NCBI RefSeq assembly: GCF_009828105.1
Contig: NZ_WTYQ01000006.1
Coordinates: 62,001 to 126,000 of the forward strand
Length of the DNA: 64,000 bases
Direction of reading: 5' to 3'
Origin: Altericroceibacterium indicum
GTDB lineage: Bacteria > Pseudomonadota > Alphaproteobacteria > Sphingomonadales > Sphingomonadaceae
This document shows, piece after piece, positions 35,887 through 43,955 of this stretch. Position numbers and translations under genes: made by a program. A model generated the notes under the pieces. It did not search any database, had not been told where the DNA came from, and was given only the letters and a program-made list of their open reading frames with translations. Numbering within the stretch: position 1 is the first letter of the stretch; every line of letters begins with the position of its first letter.

Positions 35887-37131
35887 TCAGGGATTAGAGC
35901 GAGTAGGCGCGGGCACATTTCCTGCCGAAGCAGAAAGCAGCGCGCTCGAAGAAGCATGAGAAGCCGCAGCATCATCTTTATGAGTGAGACCAAGGCCGTT
36001 CAGCCGGTCAATTGCAACAGGCGAACTTTCCGGACGGTCCCCTGGCATGTTCGCTTGCTTGGGGTCGATGCACAGAGCAGAAATCTTCTGGTTCCAGTCA
36101 GCTGGCTTGCCAGTACCGCGGGCGGCGGTCTTGTCGTAAAACAACTGGTCGGAGTTTTTCAGACCGGCAACACCCATGCCGCCGCGCTGATCGATCGCCA
36201 TCTGTTCATGCATGCACATTTTGCCGGGTTCGACGCACATGTTCACAATAGCATCAAAGAGGTCCGGGTCGCTGAGAGTGTACAGATGAGCCGGAACCTT
36301 CTCGCTCGGCTTTTCAACCTGCAGATAGGTCTTGCGGTCCATCGTATCTTTCGAGGCCTTCGCCTTGGCCACCCAAGCATCAAACTGCGCATCAGTCATC
36401 GAATCGGCGGCGAACCGCATATCGGAAAAGCCTGCGCCGCTGTAATTGGCTGAGAACCCTACAAACTTGCCTGGTTTGTTGAACACCGCGTGGAGCTTTG
36501 TTTCCATACCCGGCATGGCATAAATCTGCCCGGCCATGGCTGGAATATAAAAGCTGTTCATCACGGATGAGCCGGTGATGCGGAACACAACCGGGCGGTT
36601 CATCGGCGCGGCAAATTCATTCACCGTGGCAATACCCTGTTCGGGGTAAATGAAGAGCCATTTCCAGTCGAGCGCCACAACCTGCACTTCCAGTGGCTTA
36701 ACATCGGCCGCGACTGCCTGACCCGGCGCCGTGCGGGACAGCGGGCGATAAGGATCAAGGAGATGCGAGCTCACCCAGGTCAATGCGCCAAGGCAGATGA
36801 TGATGAGCAGCGGCGCCGCCCAGATCACCAGTTCCAACTGGGTCGAATGATCCCATTCCGGTTCGTAGCGGGCATCTTTATTGCTGGCGCGGTATTTCCA
36901 CGCGAAGAACACGGTCAGAGCCATCACCGGAATGATGATGATCAGCATCAGCACAACAGAAGCGACCACAAGGTCTCCTTGTTGCTGAGCGACGTCACCG
37001 GCCGGGCTGAAGATGATAAGCTTGCTGCAACCACCGAGCAGAGCGGCAGCGGCAGTGACCAGACTCAGTCCGGCGAGCCTCGAAAAGGAAGGGAGATGTT
37101 GGCGCATGGTGCGCCGCCTAGTCTCAGGCAT
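35887..37131 (-). CDS. cyoA: cytochrome bo3 quinol oxidase subunit II
   Basis: The lipoprotein subunit (about 414 residues) has a signal peptide with lipobox LLGGC, two membrane helices and a periplasmic cupredoxin fold (SSVMNSFYIPAMAGQIYAMPGMETKLH, FSANYSGAGFSDMRF). The CuA-ligand cysteines and histidine of cytochrome c oxidases are absent, so it accepts electrons from quinol. It carries a C-terminal extension with NMCVEPGKMCMHEQM, longer than in E. coli. Starts at 37131 and 37107 are both possible. An FNR-like box lies 35 bases upstream. No heme O synthase (cyoE) gene is in the window. Confidence 0.92.
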   Translation of the reverse strand: MPETRRRTMRQHLPSFSRLAGLSLVTAAAALLGGCSKLIIFSPAGDVAQQQGDLVVASVVLMLIIIIPVMALTVFFAWKYRASNKDARYEPEWDHSTQLELVIWAAPLLIIICLGALTWVSSHLLDPYRPLSRTAPGQAVAADVKPLEVQVVALDWKWLFIYPEQGIATVNEFAAPMNRPVVFRITGSSVMNSFYIPAMAGQIYAMPGMETKLHAVFNKPGKFVGFSANYSGAGFSDMRFAADSMTDAQFDAWVAKAKASKDTMDRKTYLQVEKPSEKVPAHLYTLSDPDLFDAIVNMCVEPGKMCMHEQMAIDQRGGMGVAGLKNSDQLFYDKTAARGTGKPADWNQKISALCIDPKQANMPGDRPESSPVAIDRLNGLGLTHKDDAAASHASSSALLSASAGNVPAPTRSNP

Positions 37132-37165
37132 GATTCTCGCCCATAGGACATTTTGTCCAATGCCC

Positions 37166-37179
37166 TTGAGCGCGATCAA
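37166..37179 (-). promoter_or_regulatory. candidate FNR/FixK box upstream of cyoA
   Basis: On the minus strand this reads TTGATCGCGCTCAA, matching the FNR consensus TTGATnnnnATCAA at nine of ten defined positions. It lies 35 bases before the cyoA start, which suits repression of the high-oxygen oxidase under low oxygen, or an anti-activation site. Confidence 0.5.
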
Positions 37180-37301
37180 TGACAAAGGAGACGCAATCGC
37201 TTGGGCGCCCATGATTCAGGGTGTCCGACTCACGTGCCCGTCTCAGACATGCTATTGAAGCCTGAGCAGTCGCAACGATCAGATTAGAGTGTGCCGCTAT
37301 T

Positions 37302-38612
37302 ATGACGACAACCACTTTCGAGAAGGACGCCCGCGAACTTCACCAGGATGGCCATAAGGTCGAGCCAAGTGAGATCGCTGTTGGTGTTATCATCGGCCGA
37401 ACGTCGGAGTTCTTTGACTTCTTCGTATTTGCCATCGCATCGGTGCTGGTGTTTCCGCAGCACATCTTCCCTTATGTCGATCCCCTTACCGGCACGCTGT
37501 ATAGTTTTGCGATTTTTGCACTGGCCTTCATCGCGCGACCTTTCGGGACATTTATCTTTGGCGCAATCGACCATCGCTATGGCCGCGGCGCAAAGCTGAC
37601 GACTTCGCTGTTCCTGCTTGGCGGATCGACTGCAGCCATTGCCTTCCTGCCGGGTTATGAGAGCATTGGCCATCTGGCTGTAACCCTGCTGGCGATTTTC
37701 CGCATCGGTCAGGGTCTGGCTCTGGGTGGTTCATGGGACGGCCTGGCATCGCTTCTGGCGATGAACGCTCCGGAAAAGCATCGTGGCTGGTGGGCCATGG
37801 TCCCGCAGCTTGGTGCACCGCTGGGTCTGATCGTCGCCAGCTTGCTGTTCATGTTCCTCGTGGCGACACTGCCTGCTGCCGACTTCCTTGAATGGGGCTG
37901 GCGCTATCCCTTCTTCGTGGCCTTTGCCATCAATGTGGTGGCGCTCTTCGCCCGTCTGCGTATCGTGGTGACGCCAGAATATGAGGAACTGTTTGAGCAG
38001 CGCGAATTGCAGCCCGCTTCCACTGCCAAGACCATTGCGACAAGCTGGCACGGCATTGTCGCCGGCGCCTTTGCCCCGCTGGCCAGTTTTGCCCTGTTCC
38101 ACATGGTCACCGTGTTCCCACTGTCATGGGTCTTCCTCTACACCACTGAAATGCCTTCGCAGTTCTTGCTGATCGAAGCGATTGCAGCGGCCATTGGTGT
38201 GGTGGCAGTGGTAATTTCCGGTTCATTGGCTGATCGGATCGGTCGCCGGACATTGCTGGGTTGGTGCGCTGTGGCTATCGGCATCTTTGCCGTGATCGCT
38301 CCTTTGCTGCTGAATGCAGGTCGTGCGGGTGAAATCACCTTTATGTTTGTTGGCTTTGCGCTGCTTGGTCTTTCCTTCGGCCAGTGCTCTGGCGCACTCT
38401 CGACCGTCTTCCCGCCGCACCTGCGTTATACTGCCTCTGCACTGACATCAGACCTGGCGTGGCTGTTTGGCGCGGGTTTTGCTCCCTTTGTGGCATTGTG
38501 GATTTCCAGCACATATGGCCTCGCAGCCAGCGGTGCCTATCTGCTCTCCGGCGCAGTGGTGACGCTGATCGCGCTGTGGTTCAATCGGGGCCTTGCTCAG
38601 CGGATCGAATAA
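37302..38612 (+). CDS. MFS transporter, metabolite:H+ symporter (MHS) family
   Basis: The 436-residue, 12-helix protein has the MHS pattern (GRTSEFFDFFVFAIASVLVFPQHIFP, FALAFIARPFGTFIFGAIDHRYGR, GLALGGSWDGLASLLAMNAPEKHRG, GSLADRIGRRTLLG), as in ProP, ShiA and citrate carriers; these take organic acids or osmolytes with protons. In the usual motif after helix 4 an acidic residue is replaced by GGSWDG, a variant worth noting for substrate choice. It is divergent from the cyo operon and ends at a bidirectional terminator shared with phoD. Confidence 0.88.
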   Translation: MTTTTFEKDARELHQDGHKVEPSEIAVGVIIGRTSEFFDFFVFAIASVLVFPQHIFPYVDPLTGTLYSFAIFALAFIARPFGTFIFGAIDHRYGRGAKLTTSLFLLGGSTAAIAFLPGYESIGHLAVTLLAIFRIGQGLALGGSWDGLASLLAMNAPEKHRGWWAMVPQLGAPLGLIVASLLFMFLVATLPAADFLEWGWRYPFFVAFAINVVALFARLRIVVTPEYEELFEQRELQPASTAKTIATSWHGIVAGAFAPLASFALFHMVTVFPLSWVFLYTTEMPSQFLLIEAIAAAIGVVAVVISGSLADRIGRRTLLGWCAVAIGIFAVIAPLLLNAGRAGEITFMFVGFALLGLSFGQCSGALSTVFPPHLRYTASALTSDLAWLFGAGFAPFVALWISSTYGLAASGAYLLSGAVVTLIALWFNRGLAQRIE

Positions 38613-38628
38613 TCCGCCCATTGATCAT

Positions 38629-38672
38629 AATAAAAAGCCCGGCAAGCGCTCTGCTTCGCCGGGCTTTTTATT
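38629..38672. terminator. bidirectional intrinsic terminator
   Basis: A perfect 15-bp stem, AATAAAAAGCCCGGC with GCCGGGCTTTTTATT, gives a GC core with A-tract before and U-tract after on both strands. It serves the convergent MHS carrier and phoD genes. Confidence 0.92.
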
Positions 38673-38694
38673 GCCTGCGTCTGTCAGACTGTGC

Positions 38695-40236
38695 TCAGGC
38701 GAAACCTAAAGCATCATCTTCATAAGTAAGCGCACGCAGCGTCTCAACCGGGCTGGCTTCCAGCGTATAATCTGCCACCGCGCGCAATTGCGTGTCCACC
38801 CGTTTGGCGCTGACATCGCACAGCGCATAGCCATTCTGCCGGTTATCGAAGAAATAGCGTTTGCCGGTGCCGTTATAATAGCTGGTTTCCCGGTCATAGC
38901 GGTCTTGCCCGCCGCCATCAGAGGAAATGGCCCCGCATACCAGTTCATTGGCGACAGGTGTTCCGGCCAGATTATGCACAGCGCTGGCCATAAAGGCATG
39001 AACATCGCCGCCAATCAGGAATGGATTGCTGGGGGCACGGCGCAGGATCAGATCATAAAGTCGCTCACGCGCTGCGGTATAACCATCCCATCGGTCTGCC
39101 CGATAGGTTTCCTTGCCATCCTGTTCCCAGAAATAGGGAGTCATCTGGGTGGTCTGGACAATCATGCTCCATCGCGCACCCGCCATACCGAGGCCCCGTG
39201 CCAGCCATTCTTCCTGTGTACTCCCCAGCATGGTGCGCGAAGGATCGTCCGGTGAACAGGTCGCCCATGGTGCATAATCGTCTTCATAAGGGCAGGGGTG
39301 GGGGCTGCGATATTGGCGCGTATCCAGAAGGTCGAACTGCGCCAGATTGCCGTAAACCGCCCGGCGGTAGAGTTTCATATTGCCCGCTGCATCAGGCCGG
39401 GCATCACGGCGCAGTGGCATATTTTCGTAATAGGCGCGGTAGGATGCAATCCGGCGATTGTGCATCGCCTCCCCATGTACCGTGGGGGAAGTGTCACCTG
39501 CATAGTCATTCACCGTTTCATGATCGTCCCAGATCATCAGCCAGGGGGCCAGTTGATGCGCCGCCTGAAGATCGGGATCGGTCTTGGTCATCGCATAATA
39601 GGCGCGGTAATCATCAAGGCTGAGCGCTTCCGGGACCGGCATTTTGCGCACGCCATGCTGGCCAGCCACTTCATAGATATAATCACCCACATGGATAATC
39701 AGATCCGGCTGCTGCTCGGCCATGTCACGATAAGCGGCATAAAACCCGCGCGTATAATTCTGGCAGGAACAGACCGCGAAACGTAAGGAATCAAGCGCTG
39801 CGCCATAGAGCGGCGCGGTGCGGGTGCGGCCCACCGCACTGGTCGCCCCCAGCGCGTGGAAGCGGTAATAATATGCGCGATTGGGTGCCAGGCCAACAGG
39901 TTCGGCATGAACAGAATGGCCCCAGTCAGGCACGGCCGTCTCGCTGCCCTGTCTTACGATCTTCGTAAATGCCGGATCTTCGGCCACTTCCCATTGCACT
40001 TCCACCGGCCACGCCAGCGGCCTGAACAGATCAGGTGCAATCCGGGTCCATAGAATCACACTATCGGGCAGGGGATCACCCGAAGCGACACCCAGCTTGA
40101 AAGGATAATCAGCTCCCAGTCCAGAAGCGCCCTTTGCAAAAGCGGGCTGCGCAAGCGTTCCCAGCCCCAGCATTCCGCCCGCTGACAAGCCAAAAAACCC
40201 ACGCCGACTGATGTCGGGGGCAAAACTCTGGTCCAT
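38695..40236 (-). CDS. phoD: alkaline phosphatase D, Tat-exported
   Basis: The 513-residue PhoD-type phosphatase/phosphodiesterase begins with a twin-arginine signal (DISRRGFFGLSAGG) and AFA cleavage site, then a Fn3-like N-terminal domain and the metallophosphatase core with CSCQNY, HVGDYIYE, WDDHE.. and GGDVHAF motifs that bind Ca/Fe. It is folded in the cytoplasm and exported to the periplasm to release phosphate from organic esters. The ATG at 40236 has GAAGG nine bases upstream; ATGs at 40245 and 40275 are alternatives. A loose Pho-box-like sequence lies at 40268. Confidence 0.92.
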   Translation of the reverse strand: MDQSFAPDISRRGFFGLSAGGMLGLGTLAQPAFAKGASGLGADYPFKLGVASGDPLPDSVILWTRIAPDLFRPLAWPVEVQWEVAEDPAFTKIVRQGSETAVPDWGHSVHAEPVGLAPNRAYYYRFHALGATSAVGRTRTAPLYGAALDSLRFAVCSCQNYTRGFYAAYRDMAEQQPDLIIHVGDYIYEVAGQHGVRKMPVPEALSLDDYRAYYAMTKTDPDLQAAHQLAPWLMIWDDHETVNDYAGDTSPTVHGEAMHNRRIASYRAYYENMPLRRDARPDAAGNMKLYRRAVYGNLAQFDLLDTRQYRSPHPCPYEDDYAPWATCSPDDPSRTMLGSTQEEWLARGLGMAGARWSMIVQTTQMTPYFWEQDGKETYRADRWDGYTAARERLYDLILRRAPSNPFLIGGDVHAFMASAVHNLAGTPVANELVCGAISSDGGGQDRYDRETSYYNGTGKRYFFDNRQNGYALCDVSAKRVDTQLRAVADYTLEASPVETLRALTYEDDALGFA

Positions 40237-40267
40237 TGCGTCCATCCTTCGGTTTGATGCCAGTGAC

Positions 40268-40286
40268 CTGTTCATAAAATTGTGAC
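40268..40286. promoter_or_regulatory. loose Pho-box-like sequence
   Basis: CTGTTCATAAAATTGTGAC resembles two CTGTCAT-type half sites with a 4-base A/T spacer, the layout of PhoB sites, but matches are partial. It lies 32 bases upstream of the phoD start, between it and the divergent kinase gene. Confidence 0.3.
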
Positions 40287-40381
40287 CGGATTGGGACAGC
40301 GCCAGAAGAATTGCTTTTCTGTCCCCATTGCCGATAGGAATAGGCTTGGGAAACGGATGTCACGTGCTGAAAGGCCAAGGA

Positions 40382-41707
40382 ATGCAACAGGGCCGCTGGA
40401 AATGGTTTGGCACGCATCGCCTGACTGGATTGGGGTTGGCGGGGCTTGCCTTGCTGCTGCTCGTCAGTGTGGCTGCGGTGCAGTTTCTGGCCAGCATCCT
40501 GTTCTATGATGCGATAGACCGGCAGACGATCCGGGGCGATCATGCCCGCCGGGTGGCAGAGCTTCTGGTGGTGAGCGATCGGCTCTATCAGCGCGATCCA
40601 TCCGCCACCGCGCAGACCATGACCACGCGGCATCTCGAAACCCATATTTCCACTCAGCCCGCCATTACGCGTTCGGGCAGCAACCATGATGTGACTGAAA
40701 TCGCCCGGCAGATTGTCGAATGGGAGCCATCACTGGGTGGCCGGGAACTGTTTCTCGATGCAGCCCACAAGCAGGGGGGCGGGCGCGATCTGGTCGGTTC
40801 GATGCAATTGGCCCATGGCCAATGGCTCAATTTCCGCTCTCCGGATATTTCTTCCGGTTGGCCAGTGGCCTTCCGTGCAACCATGATGACGCTGCTAATT
40901 TCGCTGCTGTCGATCGTCATTGCGATGCTCGCCCTCCAGCGCCTGACCCGCCCGCTCAGGCAATTGAGCGCAGCGATGGACGCTTTTGAACATGGCCAGG
41001 CCTTGAGAATCGAGGAGGATGGGCCGGCGGATTTGCGTGAGCTGGCGCGTTCGTTCAATTCGATGCAGGCGCGGATTTCCGGGCTTGAGAGCGATCAGGC
41101 CAAATCATGGGAAGCCATCAGCCATGATCTGCGCACCCCGCTCAGCCGTTTGCAAATGGCCTCGGGTTTTGTGGAAGAGAACGACATTGCCCGGATCGTG
41201 AGTTCCAGCGCCGGTGAAATGGAAGCGCTGCTCAATTCGCTGCAATCCTTCCTGCGCGCGCAGCACCTGGCCAGTGAGGCGGAGGAGCTGGATCTGGCAG
41301 AACTGATCCGCACCCTGCCAGCCTTTGACCATGCTTCAGTCCACCTTGAAGCCCCTGACGATACGCACGTTAAAAGCTACCGTGACCCCTTGGCTCTGGC
41401 GCTTAACCCTTTGATTGAAAACGCGCTTCAATATGGGGACAGCGCGGAGATCCATCTGCTGAAAGGGGAAAATGGCTGGGAGATCACGATCAGTGATCAC
41501 GGGCCGGGCCTGCCGGAAGATTGCTTTACCAAAGTGCTCGATCCCTTCTTCCGTGTGGATGAAGCCAGAGCGCGCAACACGCCCGGCTTCGGCCTCGGCA
41601 TCCCCACCGCCCACCGCCTGCTAGAACGCTTCGGCGGATCGCTCCATTTTGCCAATCAGGCAGGCGGTGGTCTGGTGGTGCGGGTCAAGGTGCCGCTGGC
41701 GGAGTGA
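40382..41707 (+). CDS. orphan sensor histidine kinase (HAMP type)
   Basis: The kinase of about 441 residues has two membrane helices (about 13-40 and 165-185) around a periplasmic sensor region, a HAMP linker (LQRLTRPLRQLSAAMDAFEHGQ), the H-box AISHDLRTPLSRLQ and ATP-binding boxes NPLIENALQYG, DHGPGLP and GFGLGIPTAHRLLERFGG, as in EnvZ/CpxA-class kinases. No response regulator is encoded next to it. The start is uncertain: ATG at 40382 follows CCAAGGA closely, GTG at 40364 is an alternative. It is divergent from phoD, and its 3' end overlaps the convergent MFS gene by 23 bases. Confidence 0.87.
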   Translation: MQQGRWKWFGTHRLTGLGLAGLALLLLVSVAAVQFLASILFYDAIDRQTIRGDHARRVAELLVVSDRLYQRDPSATAQTMTTRHLETHISTQPAITRSGSNHDVTEIARQIVEWEPSLGGRELFLDAAHKQGGGRDLVGSMQLAHGQWLNFRSPDISSGWPVAFRATMMTLLISLLSIVIAMLALQRLTRPLRQLSAAMDAFEHGQALRIEEDGPADLRELARSFNSMQARISGLESDQAKSWEAISHDLRTPLSRLQMASGFVEENDIARIVSSSAGEMEALLNSLQSFLRAQHLASEAEELDLAELIRTLPAFDHASVHLEAPDDTHVKSYRDPLALALNPLIENALQYGDSAEIHLLKGENGWEITISDHGPGLPEDCFTKVLDPFFRVDEARARNTPGFGLGIPTAHRLLERFGGSLHFANQAGGGLVVRVKVPLAE

Positions 41708-42989
41708 TTTCGGCCACCCAGTCGCGGCGGAGGAACGGCCCGGCGCAGGCGGTCAACAATGCCGCTACGGCATAGAGTGAGAGGGAATAGAGCATCGAAT
41801 ATCTGAGGGCTTCTGCGCCATAAATGGGGGTCAGCGCCGTGGAGAGCGCGCCCAGCGCGTAGATTCCGCCGCCAATTCCGATGAGATTGTTGATCAGCAG
41901 GAAGAGAGCCGACGCGGTGGAGCGGGCGGGGGGCGGCACAAGGTGTTGAACGGCCGTCAAGACCGGGCCGAGCCAGACATAAGCCATGGCTTGCGGAATG
42001 AGGAACAGCGCGAAGGCGGCCCACACATTCGAGGTGTAAATTCCCCCGGAAAACAGCGGAACACCAATGAAAAAGGCCGAGGCCGGAACCCAGGCGTAGA
42101 AGGCCTTATCGCGTGTGCCGAGCCTGTCAGCCAGCCAGCCCCCGGCCAGCATTCCCGCCACCCCGCCAAGCAGCATCACCGCGCCAATGAATTGCGAGGT
42201 TTGCACCAGATCGAGGCCGAAACTGCGCTGGAGTAAACTCGGCAGCCAGAAGGCGAGACCATAGCCCAGCATGGAGCTGCAAGCCGCGCCGAAAGACAGG
42301 AACCAGAAGGAGGGTTTACGTGCCAAAAGCCGCACAATCTGGCCAAATTGGGGGCTGTCCGGGGCATTTTCAGAAGCAAGGCGAGGGCGGTCTTTGACGA
42401 TCAGTTTGAACGGTATGGCAATGACCAGACCGGCCAATCCGACCACGAAAAAGGCCGTCCGCCAGTCAATTTGCGCGGCGATATAGCCCCCGGCCAAAAC
42501 GCCTATGGTAGACCCCAGAGGGATGCCCAGTGAATAGATAGAAAGCGCGAAAGCCCGCCGTTTTGAGGGGAAATAATCCCCAATCACGGCATAGCTTGGG
42601 GCCACCCCGCCAGCCTCCCCCACACCCACACCCAAGCGAGACAGAAAGAGGCCAGTAAAGGACACAGCGGTGCCACAAAGCGCTGTAAAGCCGCTCCATA
42701 TCATCAGCGACCCGGTAATCACCCAACTCCGGCTCGTTTTGTCCGCCAGCCATGCCAAGGGCACCCCAAGGACCGAATAAAGGACCGCAAAAGCCACCCC
42801 GCCAAGCAGGCCCATCTCAGCATCGCTCAGATCGAGATCAGCCTGAATGGGCGCGGCCAGAATGGACAGGATCTGCCGGTCAACAAAATTGAAAATGTAG
42901 ACCAGCAGCAGCATCGCCAGCACCAGATTTGGCCGGGCGGTTTTGAACGAAGGGGATGGGGAGGCGATACCAGCGGCCGGGCTTTCCAT
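41685..42989 (-). CDS. MFS transporter, Spinster-like, second copy
   Basis: The 434-residue, 12-helix carrier has LVYIFNFVDRQILSILAAPIQADLDLSDAEMG in helix 1, GVPLAWLADKTSR in the loop and SRLGVGVGEAGGVAPSYAVIGDYFPSKRRAFAL, the Spinster-like signature also seen in the gene at 3553. It begins one base after the stop of an alpha/beta hydrolase gene and so is co-transcribed. Together with the TonB receptor upstream it would carry the same compound, or the hydrolysis product, through the inner membrane. Confidence 0.87.
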   Translation of the reverse strand: MESPAAGIASPSPSFKTARPNLVLAMLLLVYIFNFVDRQILSILAAPIQADLDLSDAEMGLLGGVAFAVLYSVLGVPLAWLADKTSRSWVITGSLMIWSGFTALCGTAVSFTGLFLSRLGVGVGEAGGVAPSYAVIGDYFPSKRRAFALSIYSLGIPLGSTIGVLAGGYIAAQIDWRTAFFVVGLAGLVIAIPFKLIVKDRPRLASENAPDSPQFGQIVRLLARKPSFWFLSFGAACSSMLGYGLAFWLPSLLQRSFGLDLVQTSQFIGAVMLLGGVAGMLAGGWLADRLGTRDKAFYAWVPASAFFIGVPLFSGGIYTSNVWAAFALFLIPQAMAYVWLGPVLTAVQHLVPPPARSTASALFLLINNLIGIGGGIYALGALSTALTPIYGAEALRYSMLYSLSLYAVAALLTACAGPFLRRDWVAEITPPAAP

Positions 42990-42990
42990 A

Positions 42991-43860
42991 TCAGTGCACC
43001 TGTTCAGCAAGGAAGGGCAGGATAGCATCAAGCGCTGCCGGTTCATTCAGGATCGGGGCGTGGCCGACATGGGGTATCTCCACCGCATCAAACGGTCCGG
43101 AGTGGCGGCGGCCCATTTCTGCGACTGTCTGGGCAGAGAGCAGGTCTGAAATGCCACCCCGGATCACCAGCGTCGGGATGGATTGCAATCCATCCCACAA
43201 GGGCCAGAGATCAGGCGGGACAGTGCTGGGATTTTCACCGTTCATGCTCTCGGCAATCGCCGGATCATAGGCAAAGCTGATCGTGCCATTCGGATTTTGG
43301 ATGCAGGTCCGCTGGGCGAAAGCCAGCCAGTCACCGGGGCCATAGTGGGGGAAGGCGGGGGCATTGCTGATGGCGATCCGCTGAGCGGCTTCGTCCCAAT
43401 TGGCCATTTCCTTGCCGGGGCTGACATAGCCTTGAATGCGCGCAATGCCTTCAGCTTCGAGCACCGGGCCGATATCGTTCAAGACCATGGCGCTGACACG
43501 TTCGGGCTGCATGGCGGCCATCACCATCGCCATCAGCCCGCCCATGGATGTGCCAATCACGCCAAACTGGGCAATGCCAAGCTCCCCCAGCAAAGCTAAC
43601 ATGTCCTGCACATAGATATCGGGCCGATAATTGGACGCATCGCTATCCCATTGCGACAATCCGCGCCCCCTCTGATCCGGCACAATCAGGCGATAGGCCC
43701 CCGCCAGATGTTCCGCCAAAGGTTCAAAATCAGCGCTATTGCGGGTGAGGCCATGCATCAGGAGGAGCGCCGGCGCACCATTGTCATCGGCCCGATAGTC
43801 ACGCGCGGCTAGCTCCAGCCTGCCATCGGCAGAACGGTATCGGTGGAGGCGGTAGGACAT
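42991..43860 (-). CDS. alpha/beta hydrolase
   Basis: The 289-residue cytoplasmic hydrolase (no signal peptide) has the oxyanion motif LLMHGLTRNS, nucleophile elbow GTSMGG, the acid in GGISDLL and the His in PHVGHAP, so the full catalytic triad is present. The fold resembles esterases and enol-lactone or C-C bond hydrolases. It sits between a TonB receptor and an MFS carrier, suggesting it cleaves an imported ester or lactone. Substrate unknown. Confidence 0.87.
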   Translation of the reverse strand: MSYRLHRYRSADGRLELAARDYRADDNGAPALLLMHGLTRNSADFEPLAEHLAGAYRLIVPDQRGRGLSQWDSDASNYRPDIYVQDMLALLGELGIAQFGVIGTSMGGLMAMVMAAMQPERVSAMVLNDIGPVLEAEGIARIQGYVSPGKEMANWDEAAQRIAISNAPAFPHYGPGDWLAFAQRTCIQNPNGTISFAYDPAIAESMNGENPSTVPPDLWPLWDGLQSIPTLVIRGGISDLLSAQTVAEMGRRHSGPFDAVEIPHVGHAPILNEPAALDAILPFLAEQVH

Positions 43861-43955
43861 GCAGTAAGCTCCGGCATTATTGAGGGCGACGCGAAGGGCT
43901 CAGGCTTATGAGGCGACTGGCGGGAGGAGAGGACACCCGCCAGCCTTATGCCGCC

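Noticed and set aside
35887-37131. Reading the oxidase as a cytochrome c oxidase because of the two cysteines in the subunit II tail
   Set aside because: The cysteines are in the C-terminal extension, not in a CuA site, and the cupredoxin part matches CyoA; gene order is cyoABCD.
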